A DNA stretch of 64,000 nucleotides from Streptomyces asiaticus (lineage in GTDB: Bacteria; Actinomycetota; Actinomycetes; Streptomycetales; Streptomycetaceae), in assembly GCF_018138715.1 (NCBI RefSeq), contig NZ_JAGSHX010000001.1, forward strand, positions 62,001 through 126,000, read 5' to 3'. This document shows, in pieces, positions 1 to 8,674 of this stretch. Below the pieces are notes generated by a model. It was not told where the DNA came from. It saw only the letters and a list, made by a program, of their open reading frames with translations, and did no database searches. The position numbers and the translations under genes were made by a program. Within the stretch, counting starts at the first letter, position 1. Each line of letters starts with the position of its first letter.

Positions 1-432
1 GTCGAGGAACTGGTCGCGGACGCCGTGGCACGCGGCGCCGAGGTCCTGGTCGGCGGCAGCACCCCCGAGGGCCCCGGCTGCTTCTACCCGCCCACCGTGC
101 TCACCGGCGTCTCCCCGGCCAGCCGGCTGATGGAGACCGAGATCTTCGGACCGGTCGCGGCCGTGCTCACCTTCGACGACGAGGACGAGGCCCTCGCCAC
201 CGCCAACGCCACCGAATGGGGCCTGGTGGGCTATGTGTTCACCCAGGACCTCAACCGCTCGCTGCGGGTGAGCGAGCGGCTCGAGGTCGGCATGGTCGGC
301 CTCAACACCGGACTGGTCTCCAACCCCGCGGCTCCCTTCGGCGGCGTCAAACAGTCCGGGCTCGGACGTGAGGGCGGCCGCGTCGGCATCGACGAGTTCC
401 TGGAGTACAAGTACGTCGCGGTGCCGGTCTGA
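1..432 (+). CDS. gabD: Aldehyde dehydrogenase, C-terminal part (succinate-semialdehyde dehydrogenase-like)
   Basis: The frame is open from base 1, so only the last 143 residues are present. It reads as the end of an NAD(P)-dependent aldehyde dehydrogenase. The segments ETEIFGPVAAVLTF and PFGGVKQSGLGREGG are conserved in the family, and the GIDEFLEYKY tail resembles GabD-type succinate-semialdehyde dehydrogenases, which finish GABA breakdown. The catalytic Cys and Glu lie upstream of the window, so substrate choice cannot be judged. A 12-bp hairpin follows the stop. The APC-type permease at 4260-5780 could import a related amine, but it is separated by unrelated genes, so I claim no link. Confidence 0.85.
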   Translation, partial: VEELVADAVARGAEVLVGGSTPEGPGCFYPPTVLTGVSPASRLMETEIFGPVAAVLTFDDEDEALATANATEWGLVGYVFTQDLNRSLRVSERLEVGMVGLNTGLVSNPAAPFGGVKQSGLGREGGRVGIDEFLEYKYVAVPV

Positions 433-447
433 CGGCTGCCACACTGC

Positions 448-485
448 TGGGCCCTGTCCCGCGACGATTCGCCGGACAGGGCCCA
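448..485 (+). terminator. Hairpin terminator after the aldehyde dehydrogenase
   Basis: Perfect 12-bp inverted repeat TGGGCCCTGTCC / GGACAGGGCCCA at 448-459 and 474-485 with a 14-nt loop, 15 bases after the stop codon. There is no U tract, as is usual in Streptomyces. Confidence 0.6.
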
Positions 486-570
486 CGGCGCTCACCGGAA
501 CCGCCGGGGGCGCCCGGGCGTTGCCCTCATTGACGCGTTGCCTCCGGATACGCGGCGATGAGGAGCGGAC

Positions 571-1983
571 ATGGGCGAGTTGGTGCCCGGCGGGAACCAG
601 GCGCTGCCCGACGGCGCGCTGACCATCCGGGTGCCGGGTCCGTTCGACCTGTCCGCGCTGATCACCGGCGAGGACGGAAAGGTCGCGGGCGACGGCGACT
701 TCGTCTTCTTCAACCAGCCCACCGCGCCCGGCGCCCGGCTGGACGGCGACACCGTCACCCTGCGGCCGCGGGCGCTGCGGCCCGGCGCCGCCCGGGTCAC
801 CCTCGTCATCAGCCCGGCCGACCCGGGCACCCCGCTGGGGCGGCTCCCGGCGCCCGTGCTGAGCGTCCTGGACGAGCGCGGATCGCCGCTGGCCCGGTTC
901 GCCCCGCCGCGCCCCTCGCAGGAGACGGTGCTGCTGCTGGCCGAGATCTACCGCCGTGGCGGCGGCTGGAAGGTGCGGGCGATCGGCCAGGGGTACGCCG
1001 ACGGACTGGCCGGTGTGGCCCGGGACTTCGGGGTCGACGTCGCCGACGACGGAGCCACCGCGCCCGCGCCGCCCGCGCCCGCACCCGCGCCTCCCGCGTC
1101 CCCGCCTCCCGTGCCGGTGCCTCGCGTGCCTCCCATGCCTCGCGTGCCTCCCACGCTCGTTGCTCCCGCCCCGGCGTCCGCCGCCCCCGCGCCCGCCGGC
1201 GGGGCCTCGCGGCAGGCCCTCGACGTGGTGAACGCGGCGCGGGCCCGGTCCGGGGCCGCGCCCGTGGCCCTGGACGGACGGCTGACCGCGGCCGCCGAGG
1301 CGCATGCCCGGGCCATGGCCGCCCACGGTGCGCTGGCGCTGGAGAGCCCGGACGGGACCTCGCTCTTCCACCGGATCGCCGCGCACGGATACCGTCCGCT
1401 GACCATCGCCGAGCACATCGTCTCCGGGCCGCGCACCCCACGCGAGTTCGTGGACTACTGCCTCGAAGGTGCCGAGCGCCGGGGCCCGTTCGACGACCCG
1501 GCCGTCGTCCACCTCGGAATCGGCCGCGCCGACGGCTCCACCACCGGAGACGTCTACTGGACGGCGGTATGGGCCCGGCCGTTCACCCCGGACGGGCTGC
1601 TGCGGCTGGCCTCAGAGGTCATCGCCCTCACCAACGCGGAGCGCGCCGCCGCCCGGCTCGCGCCCCTCGCCCCGGACCCGCGGCTGACGGCGGCCGCGCA
1701 GGCGCACAGTGACGACATGGTGGCCCGCGACTTCTACTCCCACACCGGCCCCGAAGGGCATCAGCCCTGGGACCGGGCCAAGGCCGCCGGGGCCACCCAC
1801 CGCGGCATCGGCGAGAACATCGCATGCGGCCAGCGCTCCCCGGAGGAGGTGGTGCGCGGCTGGATGAACAGCCCGGGCCACCGCGCCAACATCCTGAAGC
1901 CCGACTTCACCCACATAGGCGTCGGCCATGCCACCGGCAGCCGCGCGGGCACGTACTGGACCCAGGTCTTCGGCGCCGTCTGA
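571..1983 (+). CDS. TerD-domain / double CAP-domain fusion protein
   Basis: A 470-residue protein. Residues about 1-160 resemble the TerD/stress-protein fold (opening GELVPGGNQALPDG, later DFVFFNQP). Residues 161-211 are a Pro/Ala-rich linker. Two CAP (SCP/PR1) domains follow at about 213-340 and 346-470. The second CAP domain has canonical motifs (NAERAAARL, HSDDM, YSHTGP, GENIACG, HRANIL). The first has lost most of them and looks degenerate. There is no signal peptide or membrane segment, which is odd because bacterial CAP proteins are usually exported. The ATG at 571 follows AGGAG at 560-564. TerD proteins bind calcium and occur in tellurite/stress loci, but the role of this fusion is unknown. 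No other ter genes are nearby. Confidence 0.8.
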   Translation: MGELVPGGNQALPDGALTIRVPGPFDLSALITGEDGKVAGDGDFVFFNQPTAPGARLDGDTVTLRPRALRPGAARVTLVISPADPGTPLGRLPAPVLSVLDERGSPLARFAPPRPSQETVLLLAEIYRRGGGWKVRAIGQGYADGLAGVARDFGVDVADDGATAPAPPAPAPAPPASPPPVPVPRVPPMPRVPPTLVAPAPASAAPAPAGGASRQALDVVNAARARSGAAPVALDGRLTAAAEAHARAMAAHGALALESPDGTSLFHRIAAHGYRPLTIAEHIVSGPRTPREFVDYCLEGAERRGPFDDPAVVHLGIGRADGSTTGDVYWTAVWARPFTPDGLLRLASEVIALTNAERAAARLAPLAPDPRLTAAAQAHSDDMVARDFYSHTGPEGHQPWDRAKAAGATHRGIGENIACGQRSPEEVVRGWMNSPGHRANILKPDFTHIGVGHATGSRAGTYWTQVFGAV

Positions 1984-2019
1984 TGGCACCCCGCCCCTGA
2001 CCGTCGATCGGCCGTCACC

Positions 2020-2763
2020 TCAGGTGCGCGACTCCAGACTGCGCCGGGTGGCACTCCCGTACACCCCGTTCGCGTCGCCCCGGATCCCGTACCACACCTG
2101 GAACCGGGAGACGGCCTGGGCCAGCGTCTGGTCGTACTCGCCGTTGACCTCCCCGTTCTGATACACGTTCGGGATCCGCAGCAGCCGCTTCTGGAGCTCG
2201 GTGACCTCCGGGCCGGTGCTCCCGAGGGTCAGCACATCGCCCGGGTCACCCGGCGGCGGCAGCTGGTCGTCCGGGGCCTGCGATGCGGGGGCGCTCGGTG
2301 TCTGCGGCGCGCCGGAGGTCGCGGGCGCGGTGGGCGCGGTCGGTGTGGCCGACGCGCCGCCCCCGGCCGCGCCGGACGCCGAGTCCCGGTCCACCATCAC
2401 CACCAGCGAGAGGGCGACCCCCGCACCGAGCCCGGCCAGCACCAGCAGGGCGGCGCTGGGACGGCGCCGCCCGGCCGGTGCGGCCGGTGCGGGCGGTTGC
2501 TCAGGTGCGGGCGGTGCCTCCTGCGGGGTCCAGGCGTCGGCGGCGGACGGGCCGCCCGTCATCTCCTGGGTGTCGTCATCCGCCATGGGCGGCGCCTCGG
2601 GCGGGAGCTCGGTACCCGGCGGCCGGAAGAGGTCGAGCTCCTCCATCCACCCCTCGACCGGCCCCTCCGAGGCATCGTCGTACTCGGGTGTCGCGGGGAA
2701 GACGGCGGTCGGCTCGATCACCTGACGCCCGGCTGGTCGGTCCGGATCGGGTTCGGCTGCCAT
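2020..2763 (-). CDS. Membrane-anchored peptidoglycan-binding domain protein
   Basis: 247 residues. An acidic, proline-rich cytoplasmic N-terminus (1-98) precedes an RRR motif and one membrane helix at about 103-124. A Thr/Pro/Ser-rich stalk follows, then a PG_binding_1 domain from about 178 to the end (GSTGPEVTELQKRLLRI, then SRFQVWYGIRGDANGVYG). The topology suggests a type II membrane protein that touches the wall through its C-terminal domain. The ATG at 2763 has a strong AAGGAGGT site five bases upstream. It diverges from the flavoprotein gene at 2947. No catalytic domain is visible, so it is probably a wall-binding or sensing protein. Confidence 0.8.
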   Translation of the reverse strand: MAAEPDPDRPAGRQVIEPTAVFPATPEYDDASEGPVEGWMEELDLFRPPGTELPPEAPPMADDDTQEMTGGPSAADAWTPQEAPPAPEQPPAPAAPAGRRRPSAALLVLAGLGAGVALSLVVMVDRDSASGAAGGGASATPTAPTAPATSGAPQTPSAPASQAPDDQLPPPGDPGDVLTLGSTGPEVTELQKRLLRIPNVYQNGEVNGEYDQTLAQAVSRFQVWYGIRGDANGVYGSATRRSLESRT

Positions 2764-2946
2764 ACAGACCTCCTTGTACGCCCCACACCATCAGGCGGGG
2801 ATACGGACGCGGGCGCGGGAAGATTCAAGCCGATCGTGAACCGGAGGCCCCGGAGCCCCCGCGGCGCCGGTGTGGCGCGGCGCCGCGGGGTAACCCGTCC
2901 TGAGAGGGTGCCCATGGCCTCGGGGACGTCGAAGGGAGCCCATGAG

Positions 2947-4200
2947 ATGGAGCGGACCACATGCTGTGTGGTGGGCGGCGGGCCGGCCGGGATGGTCCTC
3001 GGCCTGCTGCTCGCCCGGGCCGGGGTGGAGGTCACCGTCCTGGAGAAACACGGGGACTTCCTGCGCGACTTCCGCGGCGACACGGTGCACCCCAGTACGC
3101 TGCGGCTCCTGGACGACCTGGGCCTCGCCGACCGGTTCGCGGCGCTGCCGCAGCGGCATGTGCACTCCATCCAGCTGCCCATAGGACGGGGCGGCGAACT
3201 GTTCACGGTCGGCGAGATCGGCTCACTGCCGGGGAAGTACAACTACGTGGCGATGGTGCCGCAGTGGGACCTGCTCGATCTGCTGGCGGACGAGGCCAAC
3301 CGCGAACCCAGCTTCCAGCTGCGGACGAACACCGAGGTGACCTCCTTCCTCATGGAGCGCGGCCGGGTCACCGGAGTGCGCTACCGCGACCGTACGAGCG
3401 GTTCCACCGGCGAACTGCGCGCCACCCTCACCGTGGCCTGCGACGGCCGGGGATCGCTCGCCCGTAACCTGCCGGAGCTCGGACTCCAGGAGTTCGCCTG
3501 CCCGATGGACGTCTGGTGGTTCCGGCTGCCGCGCGAGGAGAGCGACCCCCAGGGTCTGGTGGCCAATGCCGGCGAGCGCTTCCTCAGCGCGATGATCGAC
3601 CGTGGTGACTACTGGCAGTGCGCGGCCCTGATCCCCAAGGGTGCCGACGCCAAGTGCCGCGCCGAAGGTCTCGACCGGTTCCTCACCGCGTTCACGGAGG
3701 CCACCCCGTGGATGCGGCGGGGGCCGGCCGACCGTGGCCCGGGCCCGCGGTCCTGGGACGAGGTGAAGCTGCTGGACGTACGGATGGACCGGCTCCGCCG
3801 CTGGCACCGTCCCGGACTGCTGTGCATCGGGGACGCGGCCCACGCGATGTCACCCGTGTTCGGGATCGGCATCAACCTCGCCGTCGAGGACGCGGTCGCC
3901 GCCGCCCGCCATCTGGCCGGACCGCTGCGCGAGGGCACCGTGGGCCTCGCCGACGTACGCGCCGTCCAGCGCCGCCGGTGGCCGACCACCGTGGCCACGC
4001 AGGGGTTGCAGCGGATCGCCCACGCCCGGGTGATCGGGCCGCTGCTGCAAGGGCGTTCACCGGCCGCCGGACGGGAGCCGCTGCGGCTGGCCGAGGTGCT
4101 CACCAAGGCGCCCTGGCTGAAGCGGGCCCCCGCGTACTTCCTCGCCTACGGTGCGGGCCGCGAGCGGCCGCCGGCCGAGTCGCTGCGCCGTTCCGGATGA
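2947..4200 (+). CDS. FAD-dependent monooxygenase (class A, PHBH/UbiH type)
   Basis: 417 residues. The N-terminal FAD-binding Rossmann motif is VVGGGPAGMVLGLLLARAG, and the C-terminal GD motif is LLCIGDAAHAMSPVFGIGIN. Both are typical of NADPH-dependent aromatic hydroxylases. RDFRGDTVHPSTLRLLDDLG is characteristic of a common actinobacterial subgroup of unknown substrate. I chose the ATG at 2947 because GAAGGGAG lies 9-10 bases upstream. An in-frame ATG at 2914 would add 11 residues. The frame is open back to 2497, but that extension runs antisense through the peptidoglycan-binding gene and is not credible. It ends in a strong bidirectional terminator. The substrate is unknown. Confidence 0.85.
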   Translation: MERTTCCVVGGGPAGMVLGLLLARAGVEVTVLEKHGDFLRDFRGDTVHPSTLRLLDDLGLADRFAALPQRHVHSIQLPIGRGGELFTVGEIGSLPGKYNYVAMVPQWDLLDLLADEANREPSFQLRTNTEVTSFLMERGRVTGVRYRDRTSGSTGELRATLTVACDGRGSLARNLPELGLQEFACPMDVWWFRLPREESDPQGLVANAGERFLSAMIDRGDYWQCAALIPKGADAKCRAEGLDRFLTAFTEATPWMRRGPADRGPGPRSWDEVKLLDVRMDRLRRWHRPGLLCIGDAAHAMSPVFGIGINLAVEDAVAAARHLAGPLREGTVGLADVRAVQRRRWPTTVATQGLQRIAHARVIGPLLQGRSPAAGREPLRLAEVLTKAPWLKRAPAYFLAYGAGRERPPAESLRRSG

Positions 4201-4207
4201 ACCGCTG

Positions 4208-4241
4208 AAGCCGGGTGCGGCAAGTCTTCCGCACCCGGCTT
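4208..4241. terminator. Bidirectional terminator between convergent genes
   Basis: Perfect 13-bp stem AAGCCGGGTGCGG / CCGCACCCGGCTT (4208-4220 and 4229-4241) with an 8-nt loop. It lies between the stops of the monooxygenase (+) and the permease (-), with A and T runs at the stem base on either strand. Confidence 0.85.
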
Positions 4242-4259
4242 CACGCATACGGAGTACCT

Positions 4260-5780
4260 TCAGACGATGCCTTCGGCGATCTCCGCCTGTTCACGCGCCG
4301 TGCCGTACGCGGACGGCGTGTTGTACGAGCGACGGGCCACGAACCACCAGATGGTGGCCAGCAGCAGCACCACGGCCAGCGCGATCGAGGCGTAGTTCAT
4401 CGAGTCCGCCGTCACCGGACTGGACTGCGGCAGACAGAACAGCACCGTCACCACCGCCACCCACACCACCGCGATCCAGCCCACCGGCTTGCTCCAGCGG
4501 CCCAGGCTCCACGGGCCCGGCTGGAACCGGTCCCCGGCGCGCAGCCGCAGGAAGATCGGGATGGCGTAGGCGGGGGTGATCCCGATGACGTTGATGGCGG
4601 TCACCGCGCCGTAGGCGGTTTCGGAGTACAGGGACGGCAGGGCCAGCACACACGCCACCGTCACCGACAGCCAGACCGCGAGCACCGGGGTCTGGGTACG
4701 GGAGCTGACCCGCTGCCACAGCCGTGAGCCCGGCAGCGCGCCGTCCCGGCTGAAGGCGAACACCATCCGGCTGGCCGCCGCCACCTCGGCGTTCCCGCAG
4801 AACAGCTGCGCCACGATGACGATGAGCAGCATCGCGGTGGCACCGCCCGTGCCCAGGGCGTCGATCAGGATCTGCGCCGGCGGCACCCCGGTGGCGCTTC
4901 CCTGCGTACCGGCGTAGTCCTGGATGGCGAAGGTGAGCCCGGCCAGCAGCACGAATCCGGCCACCCAGGACACCCAGATGGCGCGGACGATTCCCCGGGC
5001 GGCGTAGACGGAGGCGTTGGAGGTCTCCTCGGACAGATGCGCGGAGGCGTCGTAGCCGGAGAAGGTGTACTGGGCGAGCAGCAGTCCGATCGCGGTCACG
5101 TACAGCGGATTCGACCAGCCGGTGTCATTGACGAATTCGGTGAAGACGAATTCGGGCGACTGGTGGTGGGAGGGCACGATCGCCAGCGCGCCGACGATGA
5201 TGGCGACGCCCGCCAGATGCCACCACACACTGACCGAGTTGAGCACGCTGACCAGCCGCACCCCGAACAGATTCAGCGCCGCGTGCAGCAGCAGAATGCA
5301 GATGAAGATGAGCATGGTCGATTCCGGTGTGGGATCGAATCCCCACTGGAGGTTGAAGAGCGCGCCGGTGAACAGGGCGGCGCCGTAGTCGATTCCGGCG
5401 ATGGCCCCGAGCAGCCCCAGCAGATTGAGCCAGCCGGTGTACCAGCCCCAGGTCCGTCCACCCAGCCGGTCGGCCATGTAGTACAGCGCTCCCGAGGTGG
5501 GGTACGCGCTGGTCACCTCGGCCAGGGCGAGCCCGACGCACAGCACGAAGAGCCCCACTCCGGCCCAGCCCCACATCATCACCGCGGGGCCTCCGGTGTC
5601 CAGCCCGAAGCCGTAGAGCGTCATGCATCCGGAGAGAATGGAGATGACCGAGAAACTGATGGCGAAATTGCCGAAGCCGCCCATGCGGCGGGCCAGGACG
5701 GGTTGATAGCCGAGCTCACGCAGCCGCTGTTCGTCGTCCCGGTGGGGGGCGGGACGTGAACTCGACCATGCCGTGGACAT
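4260..5780 (-). CDS. APC-family amino acid/amine permease
   Basis: 506 residues with about twelve hydrophobic segments. The N-terminus carries RRMGGFGNFAISFSVISILS and later LALAEVTSAYPTSGALYYMA. Both are hallmarks of the amino acid/choline branch of the amino acid-polyamine-organocation superfamily (GabP/BAT1-like uptake systems). The SGYDASAHLSEET segment in the middle is also characteristic. It probably catalyses proton-coupled uptake of an amino acid or amine at the cytoplasmic membrane. The exact substrate cannot be read from sequence. The ATG at 5780 follows GGAGGT with six bases of spacing. The next gene upstream on the same strand (5840) is close enough to be cotranscribed. Confidence 0.88.
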   Translation of the reverse strand: MSTAWSSSRPAPHRDDEQRLRELGYQPVLARRMGGFGNFAISFSVISILSGCMTLYGFGLDTGGPAVMMWGWAGVGLFVLCVGLALAEVTSAYPTSGALYYMADRLGGRTWGWYTGWLNLLGLLGAIAGIDYGAALFTGALFNLQWGFDPTPESTMLIFICILLLHAALNLFGVRLVSVLNSVSVWWHLAGVAIIVGALAIVPSHHQSPEFVFTEFVNDTGWSNPLYVTAIGLLLAQYTFSGYDASAHLSEETSNASVYAARGIVRAIWVSWVAGFVLLAGLTFAIQDYAGTQGSATGVPPAQILIDALGTGGATAMLLIVIVAQLFCGNAEVAAASRMVFAFSRDGALPGSRLWQRVSSRTQTPVLAVWLSVTVACVLALPSLYSETAYGAVTAINVIGITPAYAIPIFLRLRAGDRFQPGPWSLGRWSKPVGWIAVVWVAVVTVLFCLPQSSPVTADSMNYASIALAVVLLLATIWWFVARRSYNTPSAYGTAREQAEIAEGIV

Positions 5781-5839
5781 GAATGTACCTCCGGAATGCT
5801 GGGGCGGGCGAGGGGTGGTACAGGTGGGGGGAAGTCGGC

Positions 5840-6847
5840 TCAGCCGCCGGCCCCGGGTCTTGACCCACGGGCGCCGGCCAGCGAGCGGACCCGGGCGCGA
5901 AGAAACATTTCTTCAGCCAGGGCGCGGTCGGCGGCGTCGCGGGTGCGGTAGGCCCAGGGGACCGGGGTGAAGTACGGCCCCAGCGCCTCGAAGACGCGGG
6001 CCGCGTCGGGGAACAGCAGCGCGCCCCACAGGGCGTGTGCCAGATGGTTGAGATCGAGCAGGGAACTCGTGGTGACATCGGCGTGGTCGAACCAGCCGTT
6101 CAGCGCGTTCTTCGCGTCCCGGGTGGCGTCCTCGGTGGCCCAGTGGAGGTCGAGGGCCTTCTCGTAGCCCCGTTCCTCGCGGTACCGCTCGACATGCACG
6201 TACAGCGGCAGCACCTGGAGCGCGGAGCCCTCGGGCGCGCCCGGGACCACCCACTGCACGAAGTTGACCGCCTCGGCCAGCGAACCCCCGGCCCGCCGGG
6301 CGTACACGAACTGAAGCATCCGGTGGTACGCCTCGCGGTTGTACGGATCGCGCCGGTGGGCCTCCGCCAGCAGTCCCCAGGGCCCGGGGAACAGCAGCGG
6401 ACCCGGCGGGGCCACCCGGTGTTCCTCCTGCCGCTGCTTCTTGTCCAGCTGGGCCAGGGCCAGCAGACACACCCAGGGCACCGGATCCGCCGGGGAGTGA
6501 TGCGCGGCCAGCTGGCAGGACTGCCACGCCTCCCGCCACAGCTCCCGGGTGCGGGGATGCCCCTCGCGGTGTGCGCGCACCGCGCGCTCCACCCCGACCC
6601 GGGTGTGCATCACCAGCGCCGCCACGCTCTGCGGCTCCTCGGTCCGCCACGCGTCCACCACAGTGGATCCGGCGGCGGCCGTGGCCAGCACCTGGGTGCG
6701 CTGGGTCCACAGCGACCAGGTAGGGGTCTCCGCGAGCAGATTGCGCATCGATATCCAGCGTCCGGTGCGCAGATCCTGCAACGCGACGCGCAGCCCGCCG
6801 TCATAGCCCGCAGGGTGGTACACGGGGCGGAACTCTTCCTCGGGCAT
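5840..6847 (-). CDS. Conserved hypothetical protein, helical-repeat-like
   Basis: 335 residues from the ATG at 6847. I do not recognise a named family. The sequence is rich in Trp, Tyr, Arg and Ala with repeated amphipathic helices (EAHRRDPYNREAYHRMLQFV, WATEDATRDAKNALNGWF), suggesting a TPR-like all-helical cytoplasmic protein. No signal peptide, membrane segment or catalytic motif is visible. The start is uncertain. A TTG at 6937 would add 30 residues, and a GTG at 6823 sits behind the better purine run GAGGAAGAG. It may be cotranscribed with the permease downstream (59-bp gap). Confidence 0.6.
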   Translation of the reverse strand: MPEEEFRPVYHPAGYDGGLRVALQDLRTGRWISMRNLLAETPTWSLWTQRTQVLATAAAGSTVVDAWRTEEPQSVAALVMHTRVGVERAVRAHREGHPRTRELWREAWQSCQLAAHHSPADPVPWVCLLALAQLDKKQRQEEHRVAPPGPLLFPGPWGLLAEAHRRDPYNREAYHRMLQFVYARRAGGSLAEAVNFVQWVVPGAPEGSALQVLPLYVHVERYREERGYEKALDLHWATEDATRDAKNALNGWFDHADVTTSSLLDLNHLAHALWGALLFPDAARVFEALGPYFTPVPWAYRTRDAADRALAEEMFLRARVRSLAGARGSRPGAGG

Positions 6848-7113
6848 CGGATGACTTTCGTACGGAGCTGACGTACCGGACGCGGGAAAACGAGGGGCCT
6901 GGGGGATGGTTTCAGGGATCTTATAGTCCCGGTGCAACGATTCGGGAACGGGGGACTCCGGTCAGTGCCCGAACGGGCCGTCTTGACGCCCGCCCCGCGC
7001 CTGCACCAGGCTTTCCGGCAAGATCCGCGCCCGTCCCGCGAGCGAGCCGCCCCCCCGAACCCACCGTCCTCCGAGCCCGAAGCGATCCGCCCGTCCCGAG
7101 CGAAGAACCGGAC

Positions 7114-8610
7114 ATGCTGCCTCCAGAGCGTCGCCACCGCCCCCCGGCCGACCCCGCGACCGGCCCGGTCCTCGCCATCGACCAAGGCACTTCGGGCACC
7201 AAGGCGCTGGTGCTCTGCCCCGAGCGCGGGGTGATCGGCTCCGCAGAGGTGCCCGTACGGCCCCGTTATCTGCCCGGCGGACTGGTCGAGGTCGAGCCGG
7301 CCGCGCTGCTCACCTCGGTCATCGAGGCCGGGCGCCAGGCTCTCACGGCCGCGGGGGAGCCGGTCGTGGCGGTGGGTCTGGCCAACCAGGGCGAGACCGT
7401 GCTGGCCTGGGACCCCGTCACGGGAGAGCCGCTGACGGACGCGCTGGTCTGGCAGGACCGACGGGCCCACACGGTGTGCGAGCGGCTCGCGCCGCACGCC
7501 GAGACGTTGCGCGAACTCACCGGGCTGCCCCTCGATCCCTACTTCGCGGCGCCCAAGATGGCGTGGATCCGGCGCCATCTGACCGGCGAGGGCGTGGTCA
7601 CCACCAGCGACGCCTGGCTGGTCCACCGGCTCACCGGCGCGTTCGTCACCGACGCCGCCACCGCCGGGCGCACCGGACTGCTCGACCTCGACCGCGTCGC
7701 CTGGTCCCCGAAGGCCCTGGAGCTCTACGGGCTGACCGCCGAACGGCTGCCGCGTGTCGTCGACGCCGCCGGGCCGGTCGGCACCACCACGGCCTTCGGC
7801 GGCGAGGCCCCGCTCACCGGACTCCTCGTCGACCAGCAGGCCGCCCTGCTGGCGCAGCGGGTGACCGAGTTGGGCACCGCCAAGTGCACCTACGGCACCG
7901 GCGCCTTCCTCCTCGCCCAGACCGGCGACCAGCCCCGGCGCGGCCCCCATGGCCTGGTCTCCTGCGTGGCCTGGCGGTTCGCCGGGCGCACCAGTTACTG
8001 CCTGGACGGGCAGGTGTACACCGCCGCCTCCGCGGTGCGCTGGCTCAGCGACCTGGGGGTGATCCAAGGGCCCCAGGACCTCGACCCGGTCGGGGGAACC
8101 GTGCCCGACACCGGGGGCGTCACCTTCGTACCGGCGCTCGCCGGACTCGCCGCGCCGTGGTGGCGCGGCGACCTCAAGGGCTCGCTGACCGGGCTCGGCC
8201 TCGACACCACCGCCGGACATCTGGTGCGCGCCCTGTGCGAGGGCATCGCCGCCCAGGTCGTGGAGATCGCCGAGGCGGCCGCCTCCGACCTGGGCGCGCC
8301 GCTGACCGTCCTGCGCGTCGACGGGGGACTGACCCGCTCCGGCCTGCTGATGCAGACCCAGGCCGATCTGTTGCAGCGGCCGGTGGAGGTGTCGGCGCTG
8401 CCGGACGCCACGGCGCTGGGCGTGGGCGCCGCCGCGCGGATGGGGCTCGACCCGGGCCTGACGGTGGAGGAGGCGGTCCCCACGTGGGAGCCCGCCGCCG
8501 TCTACGAACCGCGGATCACCGCGGAGCGGGCCGCCGAGCGGCTGGCCGCCTTCCGCTCGGCCGTGGCCGCGCTGCTGGACCACGCGCCGACGGCCGCCGC
8601 CCACGACTGA
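7114..8610 (+). CDS. FGGY-family carbohydrate kinase (glycerol kinase-like)
   Basis: 498 residues. The phosphate-binding loop AIDQGTSGTKALV, LANQGETVLAWDP, ALVWQDRRA, AKCTYGTGAFLL and LRVDGGLTRSGLLMQTQADLL align by eye with glycerol kinase more closely than with xylulokinase. The expected reaction is ATP-dependent phosphorylation of glycerol or a related polyol. It is the first gene of a three-gene operon whose other members resemble GlpA and GlpB, supporting a glycerol-3-phosphate-type route. The DQGTSGTK loop differs from the canonical glycerol kinase QGTTSSR, so another polyol is possible. No convincing ribosome site precedes the ATG at 7114. No glpF or regulator is adjacent. Confidence 0.78.
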   Translation: MLPPERRHRPPADPATGPVLAIDQGTSGTKALVLCPERGVIGSAEVPVRPRYLPGGLVEVEPAALLTSVIEAGRQALTAAGEPVVAVGLANQGETVLAWDPVTGEPLTDALVWQDRRAHTVCERLAPHAETLRELTGLPLDPYFAAPKMAWIRRHLTGEGVVTTSDAWLVHRLTGAFVTDAATAGRTGLLDLDRVAWSPKALELYGLTAERLPRVVDAAGPVGTTTAFGGEAPLTGLLVDQQAALLAQRVTELGTAKCTYGTGAFLLAQTGDQPRRGPHGLVSCVAWRFAGRTSYCLDGQVYTAASAVRWLSDLGVIQGPQDLDPVGGTVPDTGGVTFVPALAGLAAPWWRGDLKGSLTGLGLDTTAGHLVRALCEGIAAQVVEIAEAAASDLGAPLTVLRVDGGLTRSGLLMQTQADLLQRPVEVSALPDATALGVGAAARMGLDPGLTVEEAVPTWEPAAVYEPRITAERAAERLAAFRSAVAALLDHAPTAAAHD

Positions 8611-8623
8611 CCCGGGCACCAGG

Positions 8624-8663
8624 AGCCGTGTCCACCACCGAGCAGCCGTGTCCACCACCGAGC
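8624..8663 (+). repeat. 20-bp perfect tandem duplication in front of the GlpA-like gene
   Basis: Two identical 20-bp units (8624-8643 and 8644-8663) begin AGCCGTGTCCACC. Each carries a GTG, but because the unit is not a multiple of three the two GTGs are in different frames. Only the second is in frame with the following gene. Confidence 0.95.
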
Positions 8664-8674
8664 AAGGGACCAGC

